Of a stretch of DNA of 64,000 nucleotides, positions 1-10,007 are shown in pieces. A program made the translations under genes and the position numbers. Each line of letters starts with the position of its first letter. The stretch's first letter is position 1. Origin of the DNA: Tuberibacillus sp. Marseille-P3662 (GTDB lineage: Bacteria; Bacillota; Bacilli; Bacillales; Sporolactobacillaceae); assembly GCF_900178005.1 (NCBI RefSeq), contig NZ_FXBS01000006.1:806001-870000 (forward strand), in the 5' to 3' direction. The notes below the pieces were generated by a model. It made no database searches. It was not told the origin of the DNA and was given only the letters and a program-made list of their open reading frames with translations.

Positions 1-993
1 ACCCCATCAGGTGGCATGCCGGCCTTAAAGGAAGCGATTAAAGATAAGTTCCAAAATGATCAAGGGCTTAATTATGAAACCAATAATATTATCGTGACAA
101 CGGGAGCCAAACACGCCTTATATTTAACGTTTCAAGCTTTGATTAATCCAGGTGATGAAGTCATCATTCCGGCACCATATTGGGTCAGCTATCCCGAGCA
201 AGTAAAATTGGCTGGCGGAAATCCGGTAGTTATCCCCGCTTTGGAAGATCATCACTTCAGAATAACTGTGGACCAACTTAGAGGCGTCGTAACCGAGAAA
301 ACGAAAGCGTTGGTTATCAATTCACCGAGTAACCCAACAGGGATGATATACAAACCTGAAGAACTTAAAGCTATTGGTAAGTTTTGTCTAGAAAATGGCA
401 TAACTGTGGTTTCAGATGAAATTTATGAGACGTTGATTTATGATGGTGCTGAGGTAACATCAATGGCCTCCTTGTCACCTGAACTGAAAGACAATACGGT
501 TATTATAAATGGTGTTTCTAAATCACATGCTATGACAGGATGGCGTATTGGATACGCAGCGGGACCGTCTGATATGATTAAAGCTATGACCAATATTGCA
601 AGTCACAGTACATCTAATCCGGCATCAATATCCCAACATGCTGCTTTGGCAGCTTATACAGGACCTCAAGAGCCTTTGAAGGACATGAGGGATGCGTTTG
701 AGGAACGACTGAATTATGCCTTTGAGCGTGTTATTAATATTCCAGGATTAGCATGCATAAAACCTAAAGGCGCTTTTTACTTGTTCCCAAATGCACGTAA
801 GGCAAGTGAGATGTGTGGTTTTAATCATGTATCGGAATGGGTTAAAGCATTGCTTGAAGAACAGAAAGTCGGGTTAGTCCCAGGTGAAGGATTTGGCGCT
901 CCTGATTATGTAAGATTGTCCTATGCCATATCATTGGAACAAATGAAAGAAGCGCTAGATCGTATTAACCAATTCATGGAAGATCATATTTAG
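1..993 (+). CDS. aspB: Aspartate aminotransferase AspB, 5'-truncated by window edge
   Basis: PLP-dependent class I/II aminotransferase that interconverts aspartate/2-oxoglutarate and oxaloacetate/glutamate in the cytoplasm. The reading frame is open from base 1 (TPSGG just before the first in-window ATG at 16), so the true start lies upstream and roughly the first 60-70 residues are missing. Visible family marks are the NSPSNPTGM substrate-binding segment, SDEIYE, the PLP lysine in [15 protein letters not shown], and the C-terminal arginine in YVRLSYA. It is followed 26 nt later by asnS, the same pair as in B. subtilis, and the two are probably co-transcribed. Confidence 0.93.
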   Translation, partial: TPSGGMPALKEAIKDKFQNDQGLNYETNNIIVTTGAKHALYLTFQALINPGDEVIIPAPYWVSYPEQVKLAGGNPVVIPALEDHHFRITVDQLRGVVTEKTKALVINSPSNPTGMIYKPEELKAIGKFCLENGITVVSDEIYETLIYDGAEVTSMASLSPELKDNTVIINGVSKSHAMTGWRIGYAAGPSDMIKAMTNIASHSTSNPASISQHAALAAYTGPQEPLKDMRDAFEERLNYAFERVINIPGLACIKPKGAFYLFPNARKASEMCGFNHVSEWVKALLEEQKVGLVPGEGFGAPDYVRLSYAISLEQMKEALDRINQFMEDHI

Positions 994-1019
994 TAACAAT
1001 TTGGGTTGGAGGTAGTCGC

Positions 1020-2312
1020 ATGAAGACGACGATTTCGCAAGTGCATCAATTCGTCGGTCAAGACATTAAAATCGGTGTTTGGCTGGCCAACAAACGTTCA
1101 AGCGGAAAGATTCAATTTTTACAACTTAGAGATGGAACAGGTTTTATACAAGGCGTCATCGTTAAAAAAGCCGTTTCTGAAGCAGCTTGGGAGGCGGCAC
1201 AACAACTGACCCAAGAAAGTTCCTTTTATGTCTACGGAACGGTTCAAGCGGATGATCGGGCACCGTCAGGATTTGAATTGACGGTTAATGATATCGAAGT
1301 TATACATATCGCTGAAGATTATCCAATTACACCTAAGGAACATGGAACGGAATTTTTGATGGATAATCGCCATTTGTGGCTCCGTTCTAGTCGGCAGAAC
1401 GCGATTTTGCGTATTCGTAATGAAATTATTAAAGCGACTTATGAGTTCTTTAATAACGAAGCATTTGTCAAAATTGATCCGCCAATTCTTACTGGGAGTT
1501 CAGCGGAAGGGACTACAGATTTATTTCACACCCAATATTTTGATCAGGATGCCTATTTATCGCAAAGTGGACAACTTTATATGGAAGCGGCCGCAATGGC
1601 CTTTGGAAAAGTGTTTTCGTTTGGTCCGACCTTTCGTGCTGAAAAATCGAAAACACGTCGCCATTTGATTGAGTTTTGGATGATTGAACCGGAAATGGCG
1701 TTCATGGATCATGAGGAAAGTTTGCAGGTACAAGAACGTTATGTCTCCTATGTCGTTCAGTCTGTTTTGGATAATTGTAAACAGGAGTTACAGACGTTAG
1801 ACCGTGATGTTACAAAATTAGGTCAGGTGACAGCTCCTTTTCCACGTATTACTTACGACGATGCGGTTCAATTACTGTTGGAAAAAGGATTTGATGATAT
1901 CGAATGGGGTGAAGACTTTGGTGCACCGCATGAAACGGCCATTGCTGAAAGTTTTGATAAACCCGTATTCATCACAAACTATCCAAAAGATATTAAAGCT
2001 TTTTATATGAAACCTCATCCCGACAATGACGATGTTGTTCTCTGTGCCGACTTAATTGCACCAGAAGGTTACGGAGAAATTATTGGCGGCAGTGAACGCA
2101 TTGATGATTTAGAACTGATGAAACAACGATATGACGAGCACCAACTCACAGATCCTGCATATGAATGGTATCTACAGTTGCGTCAATATGGATCTGTGCC
2201 TCATTCTGGTTTCGGTCTTGGGCTTGAAAGAACAGTCGCTTGGATTTGCGGTATCGAGCACGTTCGTGAGACAATTCCTTTTCCGAGGTTATTAAATCGT
2301 TTATATCCGTAA
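1020..2312 (+). CDS. asnS: Asparaginyl-tRNA synthetase
   Basis: Class IIb aminoacyl-tRNA synthetase charging tRNA-Asn. The 430 residues match the family length. An N-terminal OB-fold anticodon domain (about 1-110, with [14 protein letters not shown]) precedes the class II core: motif 2 around [21 protein letters not shown] and motif 3 [15 protein letters not shown]. The [14 protein letters not shown] segment is of the AsnRS rather than AspRS type. The start ATG at 1020 has the SD GGAGG seven bases upstream. A weak stem-loop terminator follows, but dnaD has its own promoter-like -10 as well. Confidence 0.95.
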   Translation: MKTTISQVHQFVGQDIKIGVWLANKRSSGKIQFLQLRDGTGFIQGVIVKKAVSEAAWEAAQQLTQESSFYVYGTVQADDRAPSGFELTVNDIEVIHIAEDYPITPKEHGTEFLMDNRHLWLRSSRQNAILRIRNEIIKATYEFFNNEAFVKIDPPILTGSSAEGTTDLFHTQYFDQDAYLSQSGQLYMEAAAMAFGKVFSFGPTFRAEKSKTRRHLIEFWMIEPEMAFMDHEESLQVQERYVSYVVQSVLDNCKQELQTLDRDVTKLGQVTAPFPRITYDDAVQLLLEKGFDDIEWGEDFGAPHETAIAESFDKPVFITNYPKDIKAFYMKPHPDNDDVVLCADLIAPEGYGEIIGGSERIDDLELMKQRYDEHQLTDPAYEWYLQLRQYGSVPHSGFGLGLERTVAWICGIEHVRETIPFPRLLNRLYP

Positions 2313-2344
2313 GTCTAGGCTTTTGGTTGAATGAATTTAAAGGA

Positions 2345-2372
2345 GCTTGCCATAACGGCGGGCTTCTTTTTT
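2345..2372 (+). terminator. Intrinsic terminator after asnS
   Basis: GCTTGCC (2345-2351), loop ATAAC, GGCGGGC (2357-2363), then TTCTTTTTT. The stem uses two G-U pairs, so termination may be partial and allow read-through to dnaD. Confidence 0.6.
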
Positions 2373-2417
2373 GATTTGGAAAGAATTTTAGAACTTTTAC
2401 TATTGGCCCATCAGGCA

Positions 2418-2426
2418 TGATATAAT
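2418..2426 (+). promoter_or_regulatory. Extended -10 promoter for dnaD
   Basis: TGA-TATAAT, an extended -10 SigA element, lies 20 nt before the dnaD start. The -35 region at about 2395-2401 is poor, which is usual for extended -10 promoters. Confidence 0.45.
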
Positions 2427-2445
2427 ACATCCAGAGGTGTCGAAT

Positions 2446-3159
2446 ATGGAACAAAACGTATTAACTCATTTATTGATGAACAATCAATTGCAGCTCCCCA
2501 AGTTATTATTGGATTATTATAAGCAACTCGATTTGAATGAAGAAGAGTGCATGCTTCTTATTCATATCCATCGATATATTAGCGATGGTAATACTTTTCC
2601 CACCCCGGACGAGCTAGCTGAACGAATGACTGTAACAACAGAACAATGTGCTCGTCATTTACGGCACTTCGTCCAAAAAGGACTCCTGTCATTGAATCAG
2701 TCTGATCAACAAGATATGTATTCAGAAGAATATTCACTTATGCCTTTGTGGGAACGGATCGTTCAACTTTTTAGTCAAGATAATCAAACCCAGCAAGATA
2801 ACCAACAACAAATGTCCTTATATACATTATTTGAAAATGAATTCGGACGCCCGTTATCCCCCATTGAGTGTGAGACATTAGGCATGTGGGTTGATCAAGA
2901 TCAGCATGAACCGGAGATTATTAAGGCTGCCTTAAGAGAAGCGGTCATTTCCGGTAAACTCAACTTTCGTTATATTGATCGGATATTATTTGAGTGGAAA
3001 AAGCAGGGTGTCAAGACATTAGAACAAGCCAAAGCCTTCGGTGAGAATGTACGCAAACATTATAAAAATAAACAAACAATGACCAGCCATGAAAAAAAAC
3101 CGGCCATGCATTTACCTTTATATAACTGGTTGGAATCATCAGGTGGAAATGGGAGGTAA
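2446..3159 (+). CDS. dnaD: DNA replication initiation protein DnaD
   Basis: DnaD is a primosomal component that works with DnaB and DnaI to load the replicative helicase at oriC and at restart sites. The protein has an N-terminal winged-helix oligomerisation domain (about 1-100) and a C-terminal DnaD/DnaB2 domain (about 125-195) ending in the family's YIDRILFEWKKQG motif. A GTG at 2437 is in frame but overlaps the SD AGAGGTG (2433-2439); the ATG at 2446 has correct spacing, giving 237 residues. It lies six bases upstream of nth, as in B. subtilis. Confidence 0.93.
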   Translation: MEQNVLTHLLMNNQLQLPKLLLDYYKQLDLNEEECMLLIHIHRYISDGNTFPTPDELAERMTVTTEQCARHLRHFVQKGLLSLNQSDQQDMYSEEYSLMPLWERIVQLFSQDNQTQQDNQQQMSLYTLFENEFGRPLSPIECETLGMWVDQDQHEPEIIKAALREAVISGKLNFRYIDRILFEWKKQGVKTLEQAKAFGENVRKHYKNKQTMTSHEKKPAMHLPLYNWLESSGGNGR

Positions 3160-3165
3160 GGGTCT

Positions 3166-3837
3166 TTGCTGAATCAAAAACAAGTCACTTATGTTCTAGA
3201 CACACTCGGGGAGATGTTTCCCGAAGCAAAATGTGAATTAACTCACAGCAATCCTTTTGAGCTAACGATTGCTGTGATCCTCTCGGCACAATGCACGGAT
3301 GCTCTTGTTAATCGTGTCACACCGTCTTTATTTTCCAAATATCAAACACCGGAAGATTATTTATCGGTATCATTGAATGAGTTAGAACAAGATATTCGTT
3401 CCATCGGGTTGTATCGCAACAAAGCCAAGAATATCCGCAAGTTATGCCAAATCCTCATTGATGATTATGATGGGAGAGTTCCTGAGAAGCGTGAAGCTCT
3501 AATGGCGTTACCTGGAATTGGACGGAAAACAGCTAATGTGGTGACCTCAGTAGCTTTCGGCCACCCAGCCATTGCTGTTGACACACATGTTGAACGGGTA
3601 AGCAAACGTTTGGGGATCTGTCGTTGGAAGGATAGTGTCCTTGAAGTTGAAAAAACTTTGATGAGAAAATTACCTGAATCTCTTTGGGCTGACTCTCATC
3701 ATCGGTTGATTTTTTTCGGGCGTTATCATTGTAAAGCACAATCGCCGCAGTGTGATACATGTCCATTACTTGACTTATGCCGGGAAGGACAAAAGCGGAT
3801 GCGGCAGAGGGCTAAAGTGGATGCTGAATCGTCATAA
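3166..3837 (+). CDS. nth: Endonuclease III
   Basis: Base-excision-repair DNA glycosylase/AP lyase for oxidised pyrimidines. The helix-hairpin-helix LPGIGRKTANVV carries the catalytic lysine, and AVDTHVERVSKRLG carries the catalytic aspartate. The C-terminal 4Fe-4S loop C-x6-C-x2-C-x5-C (CKAQSPQCDTCPLLDLC) is intact. It starts with TTG at 3166 after a strong GGGAGGT (3151-3157). Directly downstream B. subtilis has ypoC, which is absent here. Confidence 0.95.
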   Translation: MLNQKQVTYVLDTLGEMFPEAKCELTHSNPFELTIAVILSAQCTDALVNRVTPSLFSKYQTPEDYLSVSLNELEQDIRSIGLYRNKAKNIRKLCQILIDDYDGRVPEKREALMALPGIGRKTANVVTSVAFGHPAIAVDTHVERVSKRLGICRWKDSVLEVEKTLMRKLPESLWADSHHRLIFFGRYHCKAQSPQCDTCPLLDLCREGQKRMRQRAKVDAESS

Positions 3838-3848
3838 GCAAAGGTGAC

Positions 3849-3876
3849 ACCTGGACAAATTCCTAGACATATAATA
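3849..3876 (+). promoter_or_regulatory. Candidate SigK promoter of the sleL-like gene
   Basis: AC (3849-3850), 17 nt, then CATATAATA (3868-3876), which fits the mother-cell SigK pattern AC-N16/17-CATANNNTA. The gerP operon in this window has the same arrangement with the same spacing. A SigE reading of the -10 is also possible. Confidence 0.5.
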
Positions 3877-3911
3877 CAACATGAACAATGGTCAAAGAAG
3901 GAGGCTTGACT

Positions 3912-5186
3912 ATGGACGTTTATGTTGTTAAATCCGGGGATACCGTCTACCAAATTGCTCGAAATTATGGGGTGTCATCTCAAGATATCCTGACTGTGAA
4001 CCAATTAGCGAATCCCGGTCAGTTAGTTGTTGGGCAGACGTTGCTTATACCGACGTCTGAAAATACTTATACGATACAGCCCGGTGATTCATTCTGGTCG
4101 ATTGCCGAGCAATTAGGAGTTTCGTATCGTTCACTTGTTGCTGCAAATCCGCAACTTCAAGGCCAGACATTATATCCAGGAATGGTGATTCAATTACCTC
4201 AAGACAGTACCCCTGAGATTATTGTCAATGCTTATCTGGATCCATCGCAAAGTGGCGTGGAGTCATTTAATCAAGCAAAGTCCGCCTTAACCTATTTGAG
4301 TGTATTCAGCTATGAAGTAAATGCACAGGGAGAATTAACCCCTCCAGGTGCGTACGAATCCGAGCTATTAGGAGCCATTAGGCAGTCAGCTGTAGCACCG
4401 TTAATGGCGATTACCAATATTGTAGAAGGTCAATTTGAGCAAGACGTGGCCTTGTCAATTTTTAACAACCAAGATATTCAAGATACATTTATTAGTAATG
4501 TATTATCCGTTCTAAGACAAAAGGGTTATCAAGGTGTTAATCTTGACTTTGAATTCATTGGTGCTGAAGGTCGAGAAGCCTATAATCAATTTTTAGAGAG
4601 TTTCACTCAACGTCTACATGCAGAAAATTTTATCGTGAGTACCGCGTTAGCTCCGAAAATAAGTGCTGAACAAACTGGTACCTTATATGAAGGGCACGAT
4701 TATGCGTTTCATGGTCAAACAGTGGATTTCGTTGTCCTTATGACTTATGAATGGGGTTGGAGTGGTGGCCCGCCAATGCCAGTTAGTCCGATTACGCAAG
4801 TTGAAAACGTGATCCAATTTGCATCAAGTGTGATGCCTCAAGATAAGATTGTCATGAGCATCCCTTTGTATGGTTATAATTGGACCTTGCCTTATCAGGA
4901 AGGCGGTGAATTTGCCACTGCTGTGTCGACCGATCAGGCTGTACGTATAGCCTTACAAAATAACGTCAGTATTAAGTATGATGAAGAAGAAGCGGCGCCG
5001 TATTTCCGTTATACGGATAACCAAGGTTCTGAGCATATTGTTTGGTTCGAAGATTTACGAACGATGCTTGCAATGTTTCAACTGGTAAAAGACTATAACT
5101 TAGGGGGAATTAACTTTTGGAATTTGGCTTTTCAGTTCCCAGCTGTCTGGCCGCTGGTAACGAGTGAATTTACGGTACAACAATAA
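3912..5186 (+). CDS. LysM/GH18 spore cortex-lytic enzyme (SleL/YaaH family)
   Basis: Putative cortical-fragment N-acetylglucosaminidase. Two N-terminal LysM repeats (about 2-47 and 50-96; VKSGDTVYQIARNYGVS and IQPGDSFWSIAEQLGVS) bind peptidoglycan. A glycoside hydrolase 18 domain follows, with the active-site strand GVNLDFEFIG in which the glutamate is the proton donor. There is no signal peptide, as expected for a spore-coat protein made in the mother cell. An in-frame ATG at 3888 lies before the SD AAGGAGG; the ATG at 3912 follows it properly, giving 424 residues. A SigK-like promoter lies just upstream. It occupies the position of ypoC between nth and the convergent ponA. Confidence 0.88.
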   Translation: MDVYVVKSGDTVYQIARNYGVSSQDILTVNQLANPGQLVVGQTLLIPTSENTYTIQPGDSFWSIAEQLGVSYRSLVAANPQLQGQTLYPGMVIQLPQDSTPEIIVNAYLDPSQSGVESFNQAKSALTYLSVFSYEVNAQGELTPPGAYESELLGAIRQSAVAPLMAITNIVEGQFEQDVALSIFNNQDIQDTFISNVLSVLRQKGYQGVNLDFEFIGAEGREAYNQFLESFTQRLHAENFIVSTALAPKISAEQTGTLYEGHDYAFHGQTVDFVVLMTYEWGWSGGPPMPVSPITQVENVIQFASSVMPQDKIVMSIPLYGYNWTLPYQEGGEFATAVSTDQAVRIALQNNVSIKYDEEEAAPYFRYTDNQGSEHIVWFEDLRTMLAMFQLVKDYNLGGINFWNLAFQFPAVWPLVTSEFTVQQ

Positions 5187-5320
5187 GTCTAAGAGCAATA
5201 ATAGGGATGTAGGCACCATGATTTATGTTAAGGGACATTCCTGAAAAATAAGGAACACAAATATAAACGGAAAGTAAGATATATCATTGGAACCAAGGGA
5301 ATAAATAGGTGTGAGTCATA

Positions 5321-5353
5321 GAAAAAGCCCTCCTGATTCAAATCAGGAGGGCT
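5321..5353 (-). terminator. Intrinsic terminator of recU-ponA
   Basis: AGCCCTCCTGATT (5326-5338) and AATCAGGAGGGCT (5341-5353) form a 12-13 bp stem. Read on the minus strand it is followed by TTTTTC. Confidence 0.85.
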
Positions 5354-5404
5354 TCATTTGTCTAAATGTCATAGGGAGAACCGATATAAGGGAAAGAGCT
5401 TCCC

Positions 5405-8101
5405 TTATGTGGTTTCGTCATTGTTCTCATCATTTTCTTGCGTTGATGGATCATTATTATCCGTCTGATTGCCGTTATCTTCATCATTGTTACCTTCATT
5501 TCCGGTTTCATCATCACCAGAGTTACCAGGTGGACCATTGTCTTCACCTTGATTGCCACGACCCGGGTTATCAGATGGGCCATTACCAGGATTATTTGGC
5601 TTACCTGGTCCATCGTTATCTTTTGGGTTCTTCTGCTCAGGTGGAATATCCGGGATCCCTTGTTTTGGAACCTTCACTTGTACGGTCTGCGGATCACTCA
5701 TTCGGTTCTGTGATTCATCACTTTCATTAATGAGTTTAGCCGTTACTGAGAACGTATGAGTTCCAGGTTTTAGATTGTCGACGGTCATTGTTTGATCTGT
5801 TGTAGTCCCCAATGGCTGATACTTACCGTCAATTTTTTGCTTGACGATGAATTCAATTTTACCATCTGAACTCGTATCATGGTCCCAAGTGACTTCGGCT
5901 GTCTTCTCTTCTTGCTTGTATGATGCTTTCAGATTTTTGACTGATTCGAGTTGCTTGAATTTATTGGAAACATCATTCGGAATATTATGTCCCTTAACAA
6001 ATAACTCATAATCAATCTGGTTTTCTGGTGTACCATCACTTGGCCGCTTCATCGTGCCTTTTTCGACGCCCATCCGTACGACGGTATTTGGCTTCTCGAA
6101 ATCCGACGTACTCTGTGAAACCAATCCAGTCATGACATTTTTAAACAATGTTTGTGGTAAATGCTTGACATTGCTATCCGCCATATATAATGGAATGGTT
6201 TTGTCTGAGTCTTTTTCTTTGACAGTGTTTCTTGAATAGCCTGACCAAACAGCAGTGGTTAGTTTTGGTGTATAGCCGACAAACCATTCATCTTTGACTG
6301 CGCCGCTAGGTAAACTAAATTGGTCCTCCATGGTACTTCCAAAATCAGTTGAGCCTGTTTTACCTGCTAAAGGAACCCCGGGGATATTAGCATTCGTCCC
6401 GGTACCCCATTCAACTACGTCTTTTAACATGTCTGTGATCATGTAAGCTGTATAGCTGTTCATGGCCGCGTTATCTTTGTGATCAAGTTTAATGGTACGT
6501 CCATCAGGAAATACGACCTTTTTTACTGCAAACGGCTCGTTATGAACGCCGCCGTTACCAAAAGATGCATAAGCACCAGCCATTTTAACAGGCGTTGAGT
6601 TAAAAGTGCCGATGGAGTAGGACGGAACCACTTTATTAATACCGATGCCTAGATTATTAGCAAACGATTGGACTTGATCTTTTCCCTTCTCATCCATGAC
6701 AGTCTCCATTGTCTTAAACGCAGGGACATTCCGGGATTTAGCAAGGTGATATCTGATTGTGTGTTTACCAGTGTAGTCACCATCCCAGTTTTTTAACGTT
6801 TTGTCATCATTATACTGATAGGGTTCGTCAACAAGCATTCTTGCCGTTGGCCAATAGAGATACTCAATAGCTGGACCATAGTCCATAATTGGTTTGGCGG
6901 TTGAGCCAACTTGGTTCGTTTCTGTCAATCCATTATTAGGTTTGTTGAAAGCGTAATTGATATCTCCATTTGTAAAATTGTGAGCTCCGCCAATTGCTCG
7001 AATGGCACCGCTCTTAGTGTCCATAACCGTTGCTGCGGATTCAAACTGTTTCTCATGTTCGATACCTTGATAAAATTGCTTGTTACTAAGTGCTTTTTCA
7101 ACCTTCTGTTGCGCCGTTTGATTCAAGGTTGTATAAATTTTTAATCCACCGGATTGGAAATCTTTATGAGATACGACACCTTGTTCTTCTACAAGCTGAT
7201 GTTCAACATAGTCAACAAAGGCGGCATACTTGGTGTTATCTTGTTTCTCAGGTTTATCTTCTAACATTTCCTTGATGGAGACTTTCTTAGCTTGTTCAGC
7301 TTCTTTCTGGCTAATCTTGTCATTATCGACCATTGCGTCTAGCACTTGATCACGCCGCTCCTTAGCTTTCTTAGGGTGCTCAACGGGATCATAGGCAGAT
7401 GGTGCATTTGGTAAACCAGCCAACATGGCAGATTGGGCAAGCGATAATTGATCAAGTTCTTTAGGCCCTAAACCAAAGTAATTCTGTGCAGCAGCAGCAA
7501 CTCCAGATGCTCCTTGACCATAATAAATCCGGTTTAAATATAATTCGAGGATCTGGTCTTTAGATTTTTTTTGTTCTAGTTTAACTGCTAAATAAGCTTC
7601 TTTAATCTTGCGCGTTAATGCCTTTTCCGGTGACAGATAGGCGCGTTTGATGAGCTGCTGGGTAATTGTCGAGCCACCTTCAGCACCGAAACCTTCCGTT
7701 ATATTGGCAACGACGGCACCCCCGACCCTAATGGGATCAACTCCAAGGTGTTGATAAAATCGCCGGTCTTCAATGGAGATTACGGCGTCTTGAACAAGTT
7801 TAGGTATCTGTTCCAAATTAACATGTGTCCGCTCATTAGTACCGAAAGCGTTTGTCGCAAATTGACCTTCGTCATCATAGAGTTTTGTAGTACCGGAAGC
7901 TTTGAGCTTTGACATGTCTAAAGGCGGGGTATCACTGATAATTTTGGCAACTGTAATCGTACCCGCGAGTCCAGCTAGCAAAAATAATAGAACGAGACTA
8001 AGGATAATTTTCTTAAAGAGGCCACGTTTTTTCTTTTTGCCTTTTTTTTGATTGCTTTGTTGGGCTTGCCTTCTTTCGGTTCTTGATCTGTATTCAGACA
8101 T
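5405..8101 (-). CDS. ponA: Class A penicillin-binding protein 1
   Basis: Bifunctional peptidoglycan glycosyltransferase/transpeptidase, 898 residues. A short basic cytoplasmic tail and one membrane segment (about 31-53) precede the GT51 domain with catalytic E111 in EDRRFYQHLG and GGSTITQQLIKR. The transpeptidase domain carries S400-TAK, S456-RN and K581-TGS. A fibronectin type III module (about 730-810) follows, then a low-complexity tail of about 80 residues rich in N, D, G, P and E. GTG/ATG codons at 8110/8107 overlap the SD (AAAGGTG); the ATG at 8101 has the right spacing. It lies 55 nt after recU in a conserved operon. Confidence 0.95.
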   Translation of the reverse strand: MSEYRSRTERRQAQQSNQKKGKKKKRGLFKKIILSLVLLFLLAGLAGTITVAKIISDTPPLDMSKLKASGTTKLYDDEGQFATNAFGTNERTHVNLEQIPKLVQDAVISIEDRRFYQHLGVDPIRVGGAVVANITEGFGAEGGSTITQQLIKRAYLSPEKALTRKIKEAYLAVKLEQKKSKDQILELYLNRIYYGQGASGVAAAAQNYFGLGPKELDQLSLAQSAMLAGLPNAPSAYDPVEHPKKAKERRDQVLDAMVDNDKISQKEAEQAKKVSIKEMLEDKPEKQDNTKYAAFVDYVEHQLVEEQGVVSHKDFQSGGLKIYTTLNQTAQQKVEKALSNKQFYQGIEHEKQFESAATVMDTKSGAIRAIGGAHNFTNGDINYAFNKPNNGLTETNQVGSTAKPIMDYGPAIEYLYWPTARMLVDEPYQYNDDKTLKNWDGDYTGKHTIRYHLAKSRNVPAFKTMETVMDEKGKDQVQSFANNLGIGINKVVPSYSIGTFNSTPVKMAGAYASFGNGGVHNEPFAVKKVVFPDGRTIKLDHKDNAAMNSYTAYMITDMLKDVVEWGTGTNANIPGVPLAGKTGSTDFGSTMEDQFSLPSGAVKDEWFVGYTPKLTTAVWSGYSRNTVKEKDSDKTIPLYMADSNVKHLPQTLFKNVMTGLVSQSTSDFEKPNTVVRMGVEKGTMKRPSDGTPENQIDYELFVKGHNIPNDVSNKFKQLESVKNLKASYKQEEKTAEVTWDHDTSSDGKIEFIVKQKIDGKYQPLGTTTDQTMTVDNLKPGTHTFSVTAKLINESDESQNRMSDPQTVQVKVPKQGIPDIPPEQKNPKDNDGPGKPNNPGNGPSDNPGRGNQGEDNGPPGNSGDDETGNEGNNDEDNGNQTDNNDPSTQENDENNDETT

Positions 8102-8156
8102 ATTCATCACCTTTCAATCAAAAACCTGTTCAAAATACAAATTTCGTAGGTATTTG

Positions 8157-8768
8157 TTAGTTTGTGTCTAAATAGACGCGGTCAATCACTTTTAAATAAT
8201 CGATTCTTGGCATAAATCCTGTAGGGACTTGGTAACCATAAGCTTCAGCGACCGTTTTTGGGATTGATTTTCGACCGCCCTTCAATTTATTATCCCAAAC
8301 ATTGAACAATACATCGGCGTCAAGAAGATAGATTTGGTGACTTTTCGTAAACTGTAGAAGCAGGAAACTCAACCCACCATGTTTTTTAACATTAATCATG
8401 TGACGAATTTGATGCTCATGAATGTTTTGTAGCGGGAACGCAGTTTTGTTCTGCGTTGCCTTAGCTTCAAAGTCGAGATGATAACCCCTATAAATTCCGT
8501 TGTAATCCGTGGTTGACGGCTTTCTAAAATAAGCCTCAGTAATTTTGGCCGCACTTCGTTTTGGATAATCAACATTGACAATTTGGACGGGAGTCGGTTT
8601 TTTATGAATGATAGCCTTTTGTTCATCACGATAATATTCATTTGTTTTATCGATATCTTCTTCAAATGTCATACCGCGGTTGCCGTAATCAGTCGGGCGG
8701 CTTCCTCGCGGTTGGTTTTGCTGACCGTTTTTAATATACCGTTTTCCATTAGGGTAGTAAATAGCCAT
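8157..8768 (-). CDS. recU: Holliday junction resolvase RecU
   Basis: Resolvase cutting four-way junctions during recombination and chromosome segregation. The N-terminal IYYPNGKRY and the active-site series TDYNGIYRGYHLDFEAKATQNK (D, D-x-E-x-K metal ligands) are clear. The upstream in-frame ATG at 8792 lacks an SD; the ATG at 8768 is preceded by TAGGAGAT and gives 203 residues, the family length. It is the first gene of the recU-ponA unit and divergent from yppC. Confidence 0.95.
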   Translation of the reverse strand: MAIYYPNGKRYIKNGQQNQPRGSRPTDYGNRGMTFEEDIDKTNEYYRDEQKAIIHKKPTPVQIVNVDYPKRSAAKITEAYFRKPSTTDYNGIYRGYHLDFEAKATQNKTAFPLQNIHEHQIRHMINVKKHGGLSFLLLQFTKSHQIYLLDADVLFNVWDNKLKGGRKSIPKTVAEAYGYQVPTGFMPRIDYLKVIDRVYLDTN

Positions 8769-8876
8769 AATCAAATCTCCTAAGGTAAACATTCATCACA
8801 TATTATAACGCAAAATCGATCGTATGATAAAAAATAACGACAAGATTTTGTGACAAATGGAAAGTGAGATTGCCTT

Positions 8877-9875
8877 ATGATATCAAAAGACTTTGCCCTT
8901 ATCAAAGAAAAACGCCGAGAGTTGGTACCATCATTCAATGAACGCCAATTGATTAAAAACATTCATGCGGAAACAAACAAGCAAAATGTCGACAACATTT
9001 CCCGTACCAAAGCTTATTTGGCTTTCTACAAACGCCACCCTGAAATTGAATGGGCTTTGCTCGCTAGCATGGTTTCCAGGAATGCCGGCTGGAATATGAC
9101 CGATTTACAGACGCATCCGTTCCAAAGGATCCTATCAGATCAGTTGCAAACCATTCTATTTCATACATATGAACGTCCCAATTGGTTGATTTTTGCTGAT
9201 GCGTACCCGCAGCTGCTCCTTTACGAGCACTCAAAAAAGAGTCAGGTGCCTATGTTTCATTTATTAAAATGGGTTCATGCGTCCGTCTTTATGGAACGCG
9301 AGTGGAATCAATTTTGGCTATCGGGACATCGTCGTCTTTTGTGTATTGGGCAAATTATTAATGAACAGAACGTGATTGAAGCACCTGTCATACACCATCC
9401 GTTCTATCATTCGACGGTTTTCGATAACATTTGGTTTTATCTCCAAGATATGATGCGAATGAATGCCGTCATTTTTCCGACAATGACGGGTGATTTATAC
9501 GGCTTTTCTGTCTTTCACTTTAGTCATCTATCTAAGCGAATTGACCTTGGAAAACAGTTGACATGGTTACTATTCGCTTCACCTGAGTGTAAGCAGATAA
9601 AACGGTTTGCTCTTAGCGTTGAGCCAACAGGGGCGCGTTATGATTATGAACAATTTTTTGACCATGGACCCCTTCATGATCATTTACCGCTTAGAAATGT
9701 GTATAGCCCCATTCATCATAAACGCTTGCAACCCTTGGATTGGTTTACCGGTCATATCAAGAGCAACTGGTATCAACCCCCGCGTATTCCTAAGTATATC
9801 CTGTCATCATGGTATAACCGTAAAAAACAGCGAATTGATCACTGGAGCGCACACATTCCCTTTGGTTTGTCGTAA
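8877..9875 (+). CDS. yppC: DUF2515 protein, YppC family
   Basis: A 332-residue protein resembling YppC, which stands next to recU in B. subtilis. Its function is unknown. The stretch around residues 40-70 (RTKAYLAFYKRHPEIEWALLASMVSRNAGWNM) is the part I recognise. It is soluble, aromatic-rich, without signal peptide or clear membrane segments. The SD is weak (GTGAG before the ATG). Assignment rests on sequence feel plus synteny. Confidence 0.75.
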   Translation: MISKDFALIKEKRRELVPSFNERQLIKNIHAETNKQNVDNISRTKAYLAFYKRHPEIEWALLASMVSRNAGWNMTDLQTHPFQRILSDQLQTILFHTYERPNWLIFADAYPQLLLYEHSKKSQVPMFHLLKWVHASVFMEREWNQFWLSGHRRLLCIGQIINEQNVIEAPVIHHPFYHSTVFDNIWFYLQDMMRMNAVIFPTMTGDLYGFSVFHFSHLSKRIDLGKQLTWLLFASPECKQIKRFALSVEPTGARYDYEQFFDHGPLHDHLPLRNVYSPIHHKRLQPLDWFTGHIKSNWYQPPRIPKYILSSWYNRKKQRIDHWSAHIPFGLS

Positions 9876-10007
9876 AAATGGGTAAGCCTCCGAGAAGAAA
9901 CAATTTCTTTGCCGAACCGGCACTTCTTTTGTCAAGTCGGAAGGGACTGATAGGGATGAAGAGAATGTATTTAACTAAGCGAATCTCAATTAAGGAGGGC
10001 GACTCAG

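Noticed and set aside
5311-5730. 139-residue plus-strand frame rich in His/Tyr opposite the ponA tail
   Set aside because: It is the complement of the low-complexity C-terminus of PBP1 and runs through its terminator.
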